A stretch of 64,000 nt of DNA. Origin: Cichorium intybus. Lineage: Eukaryota > Streptophyta > Magnoliopsida > Asterales > Asteraceae. The position numbers were made by a program, and so were the translations under genes. This document shows, piece after piece, positions 50,279 to 61,695 of the stretch; within the stretch, counting starts at the first letter, position 1; each line of letters opens with the position of its first letter. The notes beneath the pieces were generated by a model. The model made no database searches. It worked only from the letters and a program-made list of their open reading frames with translations, and had not been told where the DNA came from. The DNA lies in assembly GCA_023525715.1 (NCBI GenBank), contig CM042011.1, positions 60,337,354-60,401,353 of the forward strand. The letters run 5' to 3'.

Positions 50279-51823
50279 TGTTGTTCAGTTGACTAAGGTT
50301 GACTATAAAAGTATAAAGTTTGAGTGGTAGAAAGACCACAAGCATCTTGTAAAGGTTTGGAATAAACCTTGTGTGAAACTTTGCCATTGGCGTTGTTGCT
50401 AAGCGGAAAAATTAGATTATAGAAATGCATCCAGTTTTGACTGTATATGCATGATGTTGCAGTAGCAACTATGATTTTGGTATGAAGCTTTAGAAACACT
50501 ATCTATATGGTGTAAAGCTTATTGTTTATATGGATCATAAAAGTTGGAAGTACTTAAGTGATCAAAAAGAAACTAGAGATGACATAATAAAGATAGATGG
50601 GTTACTTAGAGATTTCGGGTATGAAATCCTGTACCATCTCAGAAAGGCGTATGTGATTATAGATGCCTTGAATTAGAAAGAGTATCTTTTGAAAGGATAC
50701 AACCACATGCGTGAATGTGGCAAATTAATTACCTGAGTTGATTCGGGTAGCACAGAAAGATGTGTGCAAGTCTGAAAATGTGAAAAATGAATAAATGATT
50801 GGATAGTAGAAGAAGTTTGTTGGAATATCACAATGATTTAAACCCTTGGTGATTGTGAATGTGGATTCCAAAGCAAATGGAAACATGAAAATCATCTTGA
50901 AAAGATGTATTTTGCATTAGATATGCAGTATACCTGGAGCAATACCAGACTGGGTAGGTCGATAAAACCTATGTGTTGGTGGCCGGGATAGAAGAAAGAT
51001 ATTGAAAGATACATGAAAAGTAGTTGACTTGTATGCAAAGTAAAGTCAAACCGTTAGAAGCATGCGAATAAATTTACCCGTGGTTGGCCCCAGAGAAGAA
51101 ATGGGACAACATTGTTATAGACTTTGCAATAAAGTCTCTGCAAGTACCGTGAATTGATGAACAAAATGATCTGATGATTCAGACTTTAGAAGATGTGCTT
51201 GAATATTGCACAGAAGACCCTAGTAGAAGATGAGAAAATCTTCTGTCTCTGATAAATTTGCAAGAAATAGCAGCTTACATGCTAATAGTTTGATGACTTA
51301 CATGAAGAATGGTATGGAATACCGTGATATTCTCTGATTTATTGGAATGAAGGTGTGATAAAGCCGTTGGCTAGACCCTAGATTCTTGCACAAACTGAAG
51401 AAAAGACTTGATGGGTACGAACGACATTGAAAAATGGTTAAGAAATTGCAAAGAGGTATGCGAATCGCCGAATATGAGCCTTTAAAATTCCAAGTAAAGG
51501 AATATGGTAATACGGAAAGAAATCCTTTGGAAAGGTTAAAAATCTGTTTTGGACAACAAGAAAGGAATTATGTAGTAATAATTTCCAATAAATTCCTTAT
51601 GATGAGATGAGGAAAGATAAGTAGATAAGGTACCCGGGACAACCGGAGGATTGATGTAAACTGTGATGTAATCACAAGATACGAAGACTAGTATGGTTAA
51701 GTGCTTAGGCAATACCATATAGATTTCGAGATGATGCGGAAGACCGAAAGCTAAACGAGGGAGAGATACCCTCAACTCCTTGTATGATTTCGGGGACGAA
51801 ATCTTTTGAAGGAGGGGAGAATT
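50279..51823 (+). pseudogene. E3 extra internal fragment (RNase H to integrase end), decayed
   Basis: A noncoding remnant of gypsy pol. GTGGCCGGGATAG (about 50980) decodes as the WWPG of the integrase zinc region, followed by stops. It ends GATTTCGGGGACGAAATC and a purine tract (GAAGGAGGGGAGA) before the LTR. The whole stretch recurs, about 99% alike, at 56362-57906, with the same stop codons. Confidence 0.75.
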
Positions 51824-53205
51824 TGTAACGCCAAGACATGTTTTATTATATAATTATAATAAAAGGGCAAATTGGTCATTTTACCTTAGAAGGGTAAATT
51901 GGTCTTTTGGACAGAAAAGTATTTGGTTTGAAATAATATTTTGAGTTTTGGACTTAAAATGTTATAAAAACGGATTTTTGATCATTTTACAAAAAAAGGG
52001 TAATTTGGTCATTTGACCATGTGAAGGACCAAATATGAAAATATTGTTGTTTGTGGCAAATGTATAAAGAATGAAAGTTTTATTGTAATAAAACTTGATT
52101 GTTGTGGTCAAAGTTCAAGAAAATGAACTTTAGGACCAAAAATGTAAATTTTAGAGGTATAAATAAGAGAGTTGACTGGCCATTTGTGCAGCAACGGGGA
52201 TGGGTTTTGAGAGCAAAAACCTGGAAATCTTGAAGGATTGAAGCATGGAATTGGAATCATGGCTTGGAATTGGTGATTCCTTTGTTAATCAAGGTTAGTA
52301 AACTTGATTTTAACCAAGTTCTTGAAGTGTTCTTGGTTTGGTTTTATAGAAACTGAAATTTGTAAATTTCAGTTATGATTATGTGGTTTAGATGGTTTAA
52401 TGCTTCCATTAAGTCATGCTAAAAGTACTTAATTCAAGAAAATGGAAGTAGATTGCTATTTGTGATGAAATTGAAGTTTTGGGGTTGTTAGAACTAAGAA
52501 CCCTAATTCTTCATTTTGATTGATTTAGTTGTTTTGAGTGGTTGAAAACCTTGTTTTAATATAAGGTTTTAGCCTAGAAACAAACCCCAAACGATTAAGG
52601 ACTGGATTAAGGACTTAATGGGCCAAAACTGCGTGCTACAGTGCACAAATCACGACTGATCAGGAGTCTGCCCAGGCGCAGGGTGCGGTGCGCCCAGGGT
52701 CAGGGCGGAGTGCGCCCAGGTGCAGTGCGCCCATCCCCTGGCGCGGTGCGCCCAGCAGACAGGGGATCAAAAATGCTAACTTTCGTTTGGCTTGTCCGTT
52801 TTACCTCAAACTTGAACCGTAGGCTCGTTATGGTCTGAAAAGTTGGGGCAAATTATTAAATTGAGTTTTCGACCCCTCGGGGGCACTGTAGATCGATTCG
52901 AATGCCTCGGTGAATAGTAAAATTCATAAAAAGTTAGTAAACGGAAAGTTTATTAACTAGGCATTGTTTATAATGATATTGTATTGAACTCTATTGTATT
53001 AGAGTCAATTGGAATGATTATTAACCTATTATCATTTGGTATATAAATGAATAAATAGGTATGGGACAAAATGGTTGTGGTGCACGCAAAGGCAAGAAAC
53101 AACCGGAATGTAAATGCAGCTAGCATCCAGGTGAGTAATCTCACTGATATCATATATGATATATGATGATTGAACTGTTACAGGTTGAAACGGCTTCGGG
53201 GGACG

Positions 53206-53640
53206 AAAATGACAAGTGTAAAAATATATGTAAAAGACAATACCAGATAAGCCGTGAGTCATTGCGATGACAAGAACGGAGCTGTGAGTCAATACATATA
53301 TAAATACACTATGATACGACAATACCAGATAAGCCGTGAGTCTGATAATGACAAGAACGGAGCTGTGAGTCAACAATAATGACATGACAATACCAGATAA
53401 GCCGTGAGTCTGATAAAGACAAGAACGGAGCTGTGAGTCAGTCAATATTAATGGTGCGACAATACCAGATAAGCCGTGAGTCTATAATAGACAAGAACGG
53501 AGCTGTGAGTCAAACCTATACAGACAAGGCCGGATAAGCCGTGAGTCATTGCGATGACAAGAACGGAGCCGTGAGTCTAGGCAACAGCGGGCTAACCCGT
53601 GAGCCAAGGCAACAGCGGGCTAACCGTGAGCCATATTTGA
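53206..53640 (+). repeat. Tandem array in the E3 LTR (ATAAGCCGTGAGTC units)
   Basis: Five units of about 60-75 bp, each with GACAATACCAGATAAGCCGT, then GACAAGAACGGAGC(T/C)GTGAGTC, followed by two short GGCAACAGCGGGCTAACC units. Variable filler separates the conserved parts. Confidence 0.9.
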
Positions 53641-53659
53641 TTTTGTATTGTATGATATT

Positions 53660-53850
53660 CTGGTGCGGCCTATACGGCTATGATTCTGGATGTTATATCC
53701 AACTGGTGCGGCCTATATGGCTATGATATTATTATATAGAGACAGTGCGGCCTTATGGCTACGATTTCGGGTTGCTGAACCTAAACTGGTGCGGCCTTCG
53801 GGCTATGATTCATACGCTGGAATTGTTTTGGTGCGGCTTGTATAGCCATG
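53660..53850 (+). repeat. Second tandem array in the E3 LTR (GTGCGGCC units)
   Basis: Five copies of GTGCGGCCTATATGGCTATGA-like sequence, each with an internal GGCC...GGC(T) dyad. Confidence 0.85.
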
Positions 53851-54558
53851 ACAAATGATATGACTTATATAGTCATGAAATATGGTACAGTCAAATATGA
53901 CTAAGAAACAGGGGACAGAATTGATAATTGAGAATTTGTAGGATATTCTCTTTTATATACCTATGGCCTTGATGGCAATCAGAATTGATATGATTGGTAT
54001 GCAAATAACAGATTAGATGTAATAAAGTGATTTGATAATCACATGATATGACGTTCCAGCCGGTAAGACTATATAGTAGGATACGAAATCCTAGAATACA
54101 TGATCAGCCGGTAAGGCTAGTAGTTTGGATCCGATATCCAGACAGATTTATACTGTTAGTCGGAAGCGACTATAAAATGGAATTTGATTTGAAAAGAATG
54201 ATTAGAAAGATACTTATCATATATAGTGATTTATATATGAATGAATTTCTAATGCTTGTTATTTGCAGATATGATTACTCACTGAGCTTTATAGCTCACG
54301 ATATTTGTTATTGTCCCTGCAGGTTAGCATGATACTGATAGGGGACAAGATAGAGTCCGTGACTTTGAAGTAGGACTCATAGATGCTGTCAGTAGCAGCC
54401 AGTCTTTAAAGGAGAATTGGTATTTTATCATCTCCTTGATACACTTGTACCCGTTTTTATTAAAATATACCCCTTTTGTAATGGTTTTATGTATTGAAAC
54501 CTGTAATTTAAATGAAAAATTTTCAGGGGTGTTTTTGTTTTAAAAGCCGGGTGTTACA

Positions 54559-57500
54559 AGTTGGTATCAGAGCCGTGGTTTAAGTGAACTAGGTGTCTAT
54601 AGAGTAGATTCCTGGACTTAAACCCTGAGATAGTACACATGATGCATAGTTAGGTGTATATAGTTGTTATTATACATATATAACCTAACTGTTGCCGACT
54701 TCTGACATATAAGAAGTATGAACTTCGAATCTTCTTGGGAGACATTTAGAGCGCGAAGCTCTCGGAAATGGACCAACCCTTTTTCAAGACTCCGTAGTAC
54801 GAGGAGCAAAAGGGGACAAAAAGCAGAAAAATCCACATGACAAGCAGTAGTAGCTGTAGTGGTCAGAAAAAGAAATCGGTTGCTCACCTTGGTTGATATT
54901 CAAGGTGAAAGAACAGTAGTTGAGACTACAAGGAAAGCAAAAGATAGTAGTGGACTTCTCAGAAGAAGTTATCACGAATTAGGTCTAACCTTAAAGGGAG
55001 GAGAGCAGAACGAAAAGATGGTGTGACATAAGAAGTGCAGGAAAAGCACTCAGAACATTTTAGAGTTGAAACTCTATCGTTGACATGCTGAAATTGCAGA
55101 AAATGGGGGCAAATTGCTCGAGTTTATTGTATGGGACGGAAGTGGTTCCAGCGTGGAACTATAGATCACTTCTTTATGAAATACTCACATGCTAAATGTG
55201 GAGTAACGGGTAATGAACCCAGGAAAGAAAGAAGAAATGAATGGTTAAAAAGAACCAGTGGTACCTTGAGCATTCCAGCGGATTGTGGAAGAAGATCGTG
55301 AGGAGACTGATATGATCTCCGATGTAATTGTTCAAAATATAACTCGTGTATGTTATATTTGATCCATGAAGCTATGCTTGGGATCGATGGCTTGATGTCT
55401 TGTTGGAATATTTCATCAACGATTTTAGATGAAATTTTGGAAGCAGCTATAGCAGATAGCAAGAATGTTCTAGATATTGAACGCCTGGAAGGTAGTTTGC
55501 CTAGGATTTACGGGACCATTTTCCCTATAAATCTGAAGCCGATGACTACCAGTGGATTTGAAGCAATCGTGCGTATGATTTGGTTAGCAATGAATTATGC
55601 TACCATGAATTGTAGAAATAAGAACAGTATGGTTCTTAAAACAGAAATGAAATGGATGGAAATCCATGGTAAATGACCGTTGTTGAGAATACCGGTTATT
55701 TTCTTTGCTTAAACTCGGAAAAGAGTTAGTAAAAGAATGATGTTGTAATTGGCATACGTGGTATTGGCCAAGTTAAATAAAGCAGTGATAGTAGTGTACT
55801 ACTTTAAATAAATCCTCGGATGTTTCTTTTGAAAAGAACTTCCAAGATTTCTGCCTGATTGGCGAGAAAAGTTTATGATTACACTGATTTTGGGAGCCGT
55901 TTTTGGTATACGGGCTCTGTATTGATTTGCATCTGTAGAGATGGCAGAGTTGAAAAATAACTAGAAGAAATTTTTGTATTAGGGTCTCTTATGACCGTAT
56001 GTGTCATCGTATGGAGCCTTATCTTATCTGAAAAGAAGAAGGACAAGTTGATGCATATGTGCATTGACGAATGAGAATCTGATATTCTCGAAACCAGATT
56101 GAAAGTGAGGTACGTGTGTACCAGACATTGGAGTTAATTCACTGAGTTAAGTGATTTGTAAAATTCTCCAAGTATGAAATTTGGCTAAAAGAAGTTTTAT
56201 ATTCTTTGAGCATGTTAATAAAGCTAGAGATGATAAAGTATATCCAGTGGAAAGGATACTGTGATAAAAAAGGAACCGCCTTGGAATTTGACTGAAATTA
56301 GTAGTAGTTTCCTTGGATTGGCGGGTTACTATGGGAGAGTTGTAGAAAACTGCTCCTTGATTGTTGTTCAGTTGACTAAGGTTGACTATAAAAGTATAAA
56401 GTTTGAGTGGTAGAAAGACCACAGGCATCTTGTAAAGGTTTGGAATAAACCTTGTGTGAAACTTTGCCATTGGCGTTGTTGCTAAGCGGAAAAATTAGAT
56501 TATAGAAATGCATCCAGTTTTGACTGTAGATGCATGATGTTGCAGTAGCAACTATGATTTTGGTATGAAGCTTTAGAAACACTATCTATATGGTGTAAAG
56601 CTTATTGTTTATATGGATCATAAAAGTTGGAAGTACTTAAGTGATAAAAAAGAAGCTAGAGATGACATAATAAAGATAGATGGGTTACTTAGAGATTTCG
56701 GGTATGAAATCCTGTACCATCTCAGAAAGGCGTATGTGATTATAGATGCCTTGAATTAGAAAGAGTATCTTTTGAAAGGATACAACCACATGCGTGAATG
56801 TGGCAAATTAATTACCTGAGTTGATTCGGGTAGCACAGAAAGATGTGTGCAAGTCTGAAAATGTGAAAAATGAATAAATGATTGGATAGTAGAAGAAGTT
56901 TGTTGGAATATCACAATGATTTAAACCCTTGGTGGTTGTGAATGTGGATTCCAAAGCAAATGGAAACATGAAAATCATCTTGAAAAGATGTATTTTGCAT
57001 TAGATATGCAGTATACCTGGAGCAATACCAGACTGGGTAGGTCGATAAAACCTATGTGTTGGTGGCCGGGATAGAAGAAAGATATTGAAAGATACATGAA
57101 AAGTAGTTGACTTGTATGCAAAGTAAAGTCAAACCGTTAGAAGCATGCGAATAAATTTACCCGTGGTTGGCCCCAGAGAAGAAATGGGACAACATTGTTA
57201 TAGACTTTGCAATAAAGTCTCTGCAAGTACCGTGAATTGATGAACAAAATGATCTGATGATTCAGACTTTAGAAGATGTGCTTGAATATTGCACAGAAGA
57301 CCCTAGTAGAAGATGAGAAAATCTTCTGTCTCTGATAAATTTGCAAGAAATAGCAGCTTACATGCTAATAGTTTGATGACTTACATGAAGAATGGTATGG
57401 AATACCGTGATATTCTCTGATTTATTGGAATGAAGGTGTGATAAAGCCGTTGGCTAGACCCTAGATTCTTGCACAAACTGAAGAAAAGACTTGATGGGTA

Positions 57501-57906
57501 CGAACGACATTGAAAAATGGTTACGAAATTGCAAAGCGGTATGCGAATCGCCGAATATGAGCCTTTAAAATTCCAAGTAAAGGAATATGGTAATACGGAA
57601 AGAAATCCTTTGGAAAGGTTAAAAATCTGTTTTGGACGACAAGAAAGGAATTATGTAGTAATAATTTCCAATAAATTCCTTATGATGAGATGAGGAAAGA
57701 TAAGTAGATAAGGTACCCGGGACAACCGGAGGATTGATGTAAACTGTGATGTAATCACAAGATACGAAGACTAGTATGGTTAAGTGCTTAGGCAATACCA
57801 TATAGATTTCGAGATGATGCGGAAGACCGAAAGCTAAACGAGGGAGAGATACCCTCAACTCCTTGTATGATTTCGGGGACGAAATCTTTTGAAGGAGGGG
57901 AGAATT
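54559..57906 (+). pseudogene. E3 internal region, coding-dead
   Basis: The primer site TGGTATCAGAGCC begins at 54562. No long open frame follows. Relics in order: a zinc knuckle with a stop and a lost histidine (TGC to TGT, 55086-55130), KKDKLMHMCID of reverse transcriptase (56033-56067), FLGLAGYYGRVVEN (about 56308-56350), LTKVDYKSIKFEW, then the integrase WWPG remnant (about 57060) and the pol end before 57907. From about 56362 it duplicates 50279 onwards. Confidence 0.8.
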
Positions 57907-59002
57907 TGTAACGCCAAGACATGTTTTATTATATAATTATAATAAAAGGGCAAATTGGTCATTTTACCTTAGAAGGGTAAATTGGTCTTTTGGACAGAAA
58001 AGTATTTGGTTTGAAATAATATTTTGAGTTTTGGACTTAAAATGTTATAAAAACGGATTTTTGGTCATTTTACAAAAAAAGGGTAATTTGGTCATTTGAC
58101 CATGTGAAGGACCAAATATGAAAAATATTGTTGTTTGTGGCAAATGTATAAAGAATGAAAGTTTTATTGTAATAAAACTTGATTGTTGTGGTCAAAGTTC
58201 AAGAAAATGAACTTTAGGACCAAAAATGTAAATTTTAGAGGTATAAATAAGAGAGTTGACTCCCTTAGTTGACTGGCCATTTGTGCAGCAACGGGGATGG
58301 GTTTTGAGAGCAAAAACCTGGAAATCTTGAAGAATTGGAGCATGGAATTGGAATCATGGCTTGGAATTGGTGATTCCTTTGTTAATCAAGGTTAGTAAAC
58401 TTGATTTTAACCAAGTTCTTGAAGTGTTCTTGGTTTGGTTTTATAGAAACTGAAATTTGTAAATTTCAGTTATGATTATGTGGTTTAGATGGTTTAATGC
58501 TTCCATTAAGTCATGCTAAAAGTACTTAATTCAAGAAAATGGAAGTAGATTGCTATTTGTGATGAAATTGAAGTTTTGGGGTTGTTAGAACTAAGAACCC
58601 TAATTCTTCATTTTGATTGATTTAGTTGTTTTGAGTGGTTGAAAACCTTGTTTTAATATAAGGTTTTAGCCTAGAAACAAACCCCAAACGATTAAGGATT
58701 GGATTAAGGACTTATGGGCCAAAACTGCATGCTACAGTGCACAAATCACGACTGATCAGGAGTCTGCCCAGGCGCAGGGCGCGGTGCGCCCAGGGTCAGG
58801 GCGGGGTGCGCCCATCCCCTGGCGCGGTGCGCCCAGCAGACAGGGGATCAAAAATGCTAACTTTCGTTTGGCTTGTCCGTTTTACCTCAAACTTGAACCG
58901 TAGGCTCGTTATGGTCTGAAAAGTTGGGGCAAATTATTAAATTGAGTTTTCGACCCCTCGGGGGCACTGTAGATCGATTCGAATGCCTCGGTGAATAGTA
59001 AC
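57907..59002 (+). mobile_element. E3 LTR 2, interrupted by E4
   Basis: Matches LTR 1 from its start, with donor CAAG|GTTAGT at 58390. It breaks off after GAATAGTAAC where E4 begins; the remainder should lie beyond E4, outside the window. It has a 13-bp insertion at about 58261 and a shorter GC-rich array than LTR 1. Confidence 0.88.
58998..59002. repeat. GTAAC at the left edge of E4 (candidate target duplication)
   Basis: The five bases before TGTAAG are GTAAC; LTR 1 of E3 has GTAAA at the same place. The partner copy would be outside the window. Confidence 0.5.
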
Positions 59003-61475
59003 TGTAAGAACCCGCGAAAAAGTCAAAAAGGGTAAAATCGTCTTTTGTCATATTGTACGACTATTGTGTGTAATAATATGTATTAATATAATGAGAAATA
59101 AAAGTTTATGAGAAATTTGGAGTTTTGACGCGTGAATAGTGAAAAATGGCCAAAAAGGGCAAATTAGTCATTTGACATGAAAATGACCAAAAATGTTAAG
59201 AAAATGTCAAGTTGGAAGTTTATGAGACATTGTTGCAAGATTTTGGGTCTTAGGACCATTTTCGTAAAGAAAGTGAAAATTTAGGATCAAAGTGCAAAGT
59301 TTTTATAAGCAATAAATATATATATATTAGATGATATTTATTCTCCCCATTATTGGAAGAACTCAGTAGAACATTTCAGAGCATACGAGAGAGAACAAGA
59401 GAGAGAGCAAGGAAGAAGAAGAGAACAAGGAATTGGCCAAGGGAATCAAGCAAAGGATTGGAATTAGTGATTCCAAAGGTAAGGTTTCCTTGTTTTAACC
59501 TAGTTTTTGGGTGTGTTCTTCATTTGGTTTCTTTGGATGAAATTGAAACTGAAATTGCAGTTAGAAATCATGTGGGTTAAGTAACTAATGCTTCCAATAA
59601 GCTATTAGTTAAGAACTTAACTTAAAAACATGAAAGTAGAATGCTATTCTTGAGAATTTTCAAGTTTAGCCAAGAACTTTAATTTCTGCAATTGAGTTAT
59701 TGAAGTGTTTTTAATGGCTTAAAATGTGTTATTAGTCAAGTGTTTTAGTCCTAGAACAAACCCCAGGTGATTAAGACCTAGAATAAGAGCTTAAAGCCTC
59801 AAAACTGCATGCTACAGTGCCAAATCGCGACTGATCAGGAGCCTGCCCAGGCGCCAGGCGCAGTGCGCCCAGGACCAGGGCGGGGTGCGCCCAGGCGCAG
59901 TGCGCCCTATACCTGGCGCAGTGCGCCTTCAGTCAGGGGCCAGACAGGGACCAAAAATGTTAAAATTTTCAAATAACTTAAACGCTAGAAACCATAGCTA
60001 GACATATCCGATTGACCTGAAATTTTAGCCATAACCCTATAATGGTATAAGAACATGTCGGGAATGGTCAAATCCGTAATTCGACCTTGCAGAAAAGTTA
60101 CTGTAGCGGCAGAGGCTAAAATCACTATTCATGCCCATGATTTTTAGAATTTGAGCTAGACTTGTCCAATGAACTCCAAACTTGAAACACAAGTCTAATA
60201 TGGGATAAGATTTTATGGAAAAGAGTCGGAACTGAAATACGACCCCTCGGGGGTACTGTAGCAATATACGCGTATTTCGGAGAAACCGTAAAATGAGTTT
60301 ATTAATGGTTATATATTTGTTATAACCTAAAGTTGAGACGTATGAGACCTTAGCACTGTAGAGTCAGTTATAGTATGTATTTATTGAGTATTTATATATA
60401 TAATACATGTATAGGTGGTGCTTCAAACGTGGTTGAGCACGGAAAGGGGAAAGGAATACGAGAAGCGTAGAGACTTGTAGCAACGTCAAGGTGAGTTTTA
60501 TGAGGATTTTCTAGTATATAGCAAAATGTTATTTTCAGAAAAGTAAGAATTCCAAATGTTTATAAATACTAAGTTTGGAAAATAGTATTAAAAGAAGCTC
60601 TATATGAGGGCTTAGTATTTTTAAGCAGATTTTTAAAATATGGTTTGCAAAGTATTTTGAAAGAAGTTCCTTATGGGAACTAAGATGTCAAAAGTAGCTT
60701 TGATAATATTTTTGATAAAGAGTTACAAAGTTTATGAGTTTTAGTTTATTACAAATTGTGTCCCATTTTGACCAATTTGAGATGAAATGAAGTAAGAATT
60801 AAAGAAGTATGAGCCAGTTGTCCGGACTAGGATCACCCACATAATTGGGAGATCAGAAGACACTACTGGGATGGTACCTCCCGTCGCGAAGTAGTTGTCT
60901 AGCTTAGTATACCATTGTGCTTGAATTCGTTCCAAGTCACAAAGGGGAGACAGAATGAGCAAACCGAGTGGGCAGATCTGTTCTGTCTCGCGAGGGGAGC
61001 TAGTTGAATGAATTAATTAACTTAATTTATAAGTTTCAGTTGGTCACGAGAAAAGGAGAAAGAAAAGCAGTTTTAAGAAAGAAAGTCTTTTTAAAGTTTG
61101 AAAGTAAAGAAGAGAAAGTTATTTTGAGATTTATGAAATAATCAGTTTTTAGCAATGTACTTTTAATATTTCAAGTTTTGAATAGAAAAGTGTTGGGTCT
61201 AAACCCATATTACTCACGAGACTTTATGTCTCACGTATATTATGTTTTTGAAATGCTATGTACTTAGGTGAAAGGAGCGAAGGTTGCAGTCGGGACCAGT
61301 TAATGTGCTGTAAGTTTAAATTATGGTTATCTGTATTGAGTCTGTAATACCCCTCGAGTTTAAGTTTGTAAAATAAAACAAAAATTTAAGTGGCTATTTT
61401 ATAGTCACGAATTGTAAAATATGTTTGAGAGCTATATTTGTAATTTAAATATGGTACAAGAAAAGGGGTGTTACA
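59003..61475 (+). mobile_element. E4 5' LTR (2,473 bp)
   Basis: Begins TGTAAGAACCCGCG and ends AGGGGTGTTACA. It is related to the E1 LTR through its central part (for example GACCCCTCGGGGGTACTGTA and CGTCGCGAAGTAGTTGTCT). Predicted splice signals: donor after 59478 (CAAAG|GTAAGG) just after GGAATTAGTGATTCC, exon 60415-60490 (TATAG|GTGGTG to TCAAG|GTGAGT), acceptor at 61267 (TACTTAG|GTGAAA). GGCGCAGTGCGCC palindromes lie at 59848-59938 in intron 1. Confidence 0.9.
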
Positions 61476-61479
61476 GTTT

Positions 61480-61493
61480 TGGTATCAGAGCCA
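61480..61493 (+). other. E4 primer-binding site
   Basis: TGGTATCAGAGCCA, four bases after the 5' LTR. Confidence 0.88.
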
Positions 61494-61695
61494 TAGTTTA
61501 AGCGAATTAGGTTGGAATACCATCCTAGGCTTAGACTAGCAAGAGTAGTCGTAGGTTGCCTTAGTAATATAGAAGGCATAGATTGAGCATGACTATTATA
61601 CAAGTGCAGTCAAGATAAGGAGATAACATGCTACCGCTTACGAAATATTATATAGAATTGTGTATTAAATCGATAATTTGTTCATCTATATAGTA

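Larger units (their letters stand above)
51824..54558 (+). mobile_element. E3 LTR 1 (2,735 bp)
   Basis: Begins TGTAACGCCAAG, ends GGGTGTTACA, followed by the primer site. TATAAATA is at 52158-52165. Predicted splice signals: donor after 52293 (TCAAG|GTTAGT) just after GGAATTGGTGATTCC, exon 53059-53130 (ATAG|GTATGG to CCAG|GTGAGT), acceptor at 54322 (CCTGCAG|GTTAGC). GGTGCGCCC-type GC-rich repeats (52672-52752) lie in intron 1. Long tandem arrays lie in intron 2. Confidence 0.9.

Noticed and set aside
50293..50499. Minus-strand frames duplicated at 50293/56376 and 51536/57619
   Set aside because: They recur only because the E3 internal region is duplicated; antisense to decayed pol with no domain.
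52641..52838. Arginine-rich frame over GC-rich repeats, repeated at 58737-58919
   Set aside because: Encoded by the palindromic GC-rich array in predicted intron 1 of E3; no start context or conservation.
53206..53850. Regularly spaced repeats resembling a CRISPR array
   Set aside because: The repeats are degenerate, the spacing varies, and they lie inside a plant gypsy LTR; this is a tandem array, not CRISPR.
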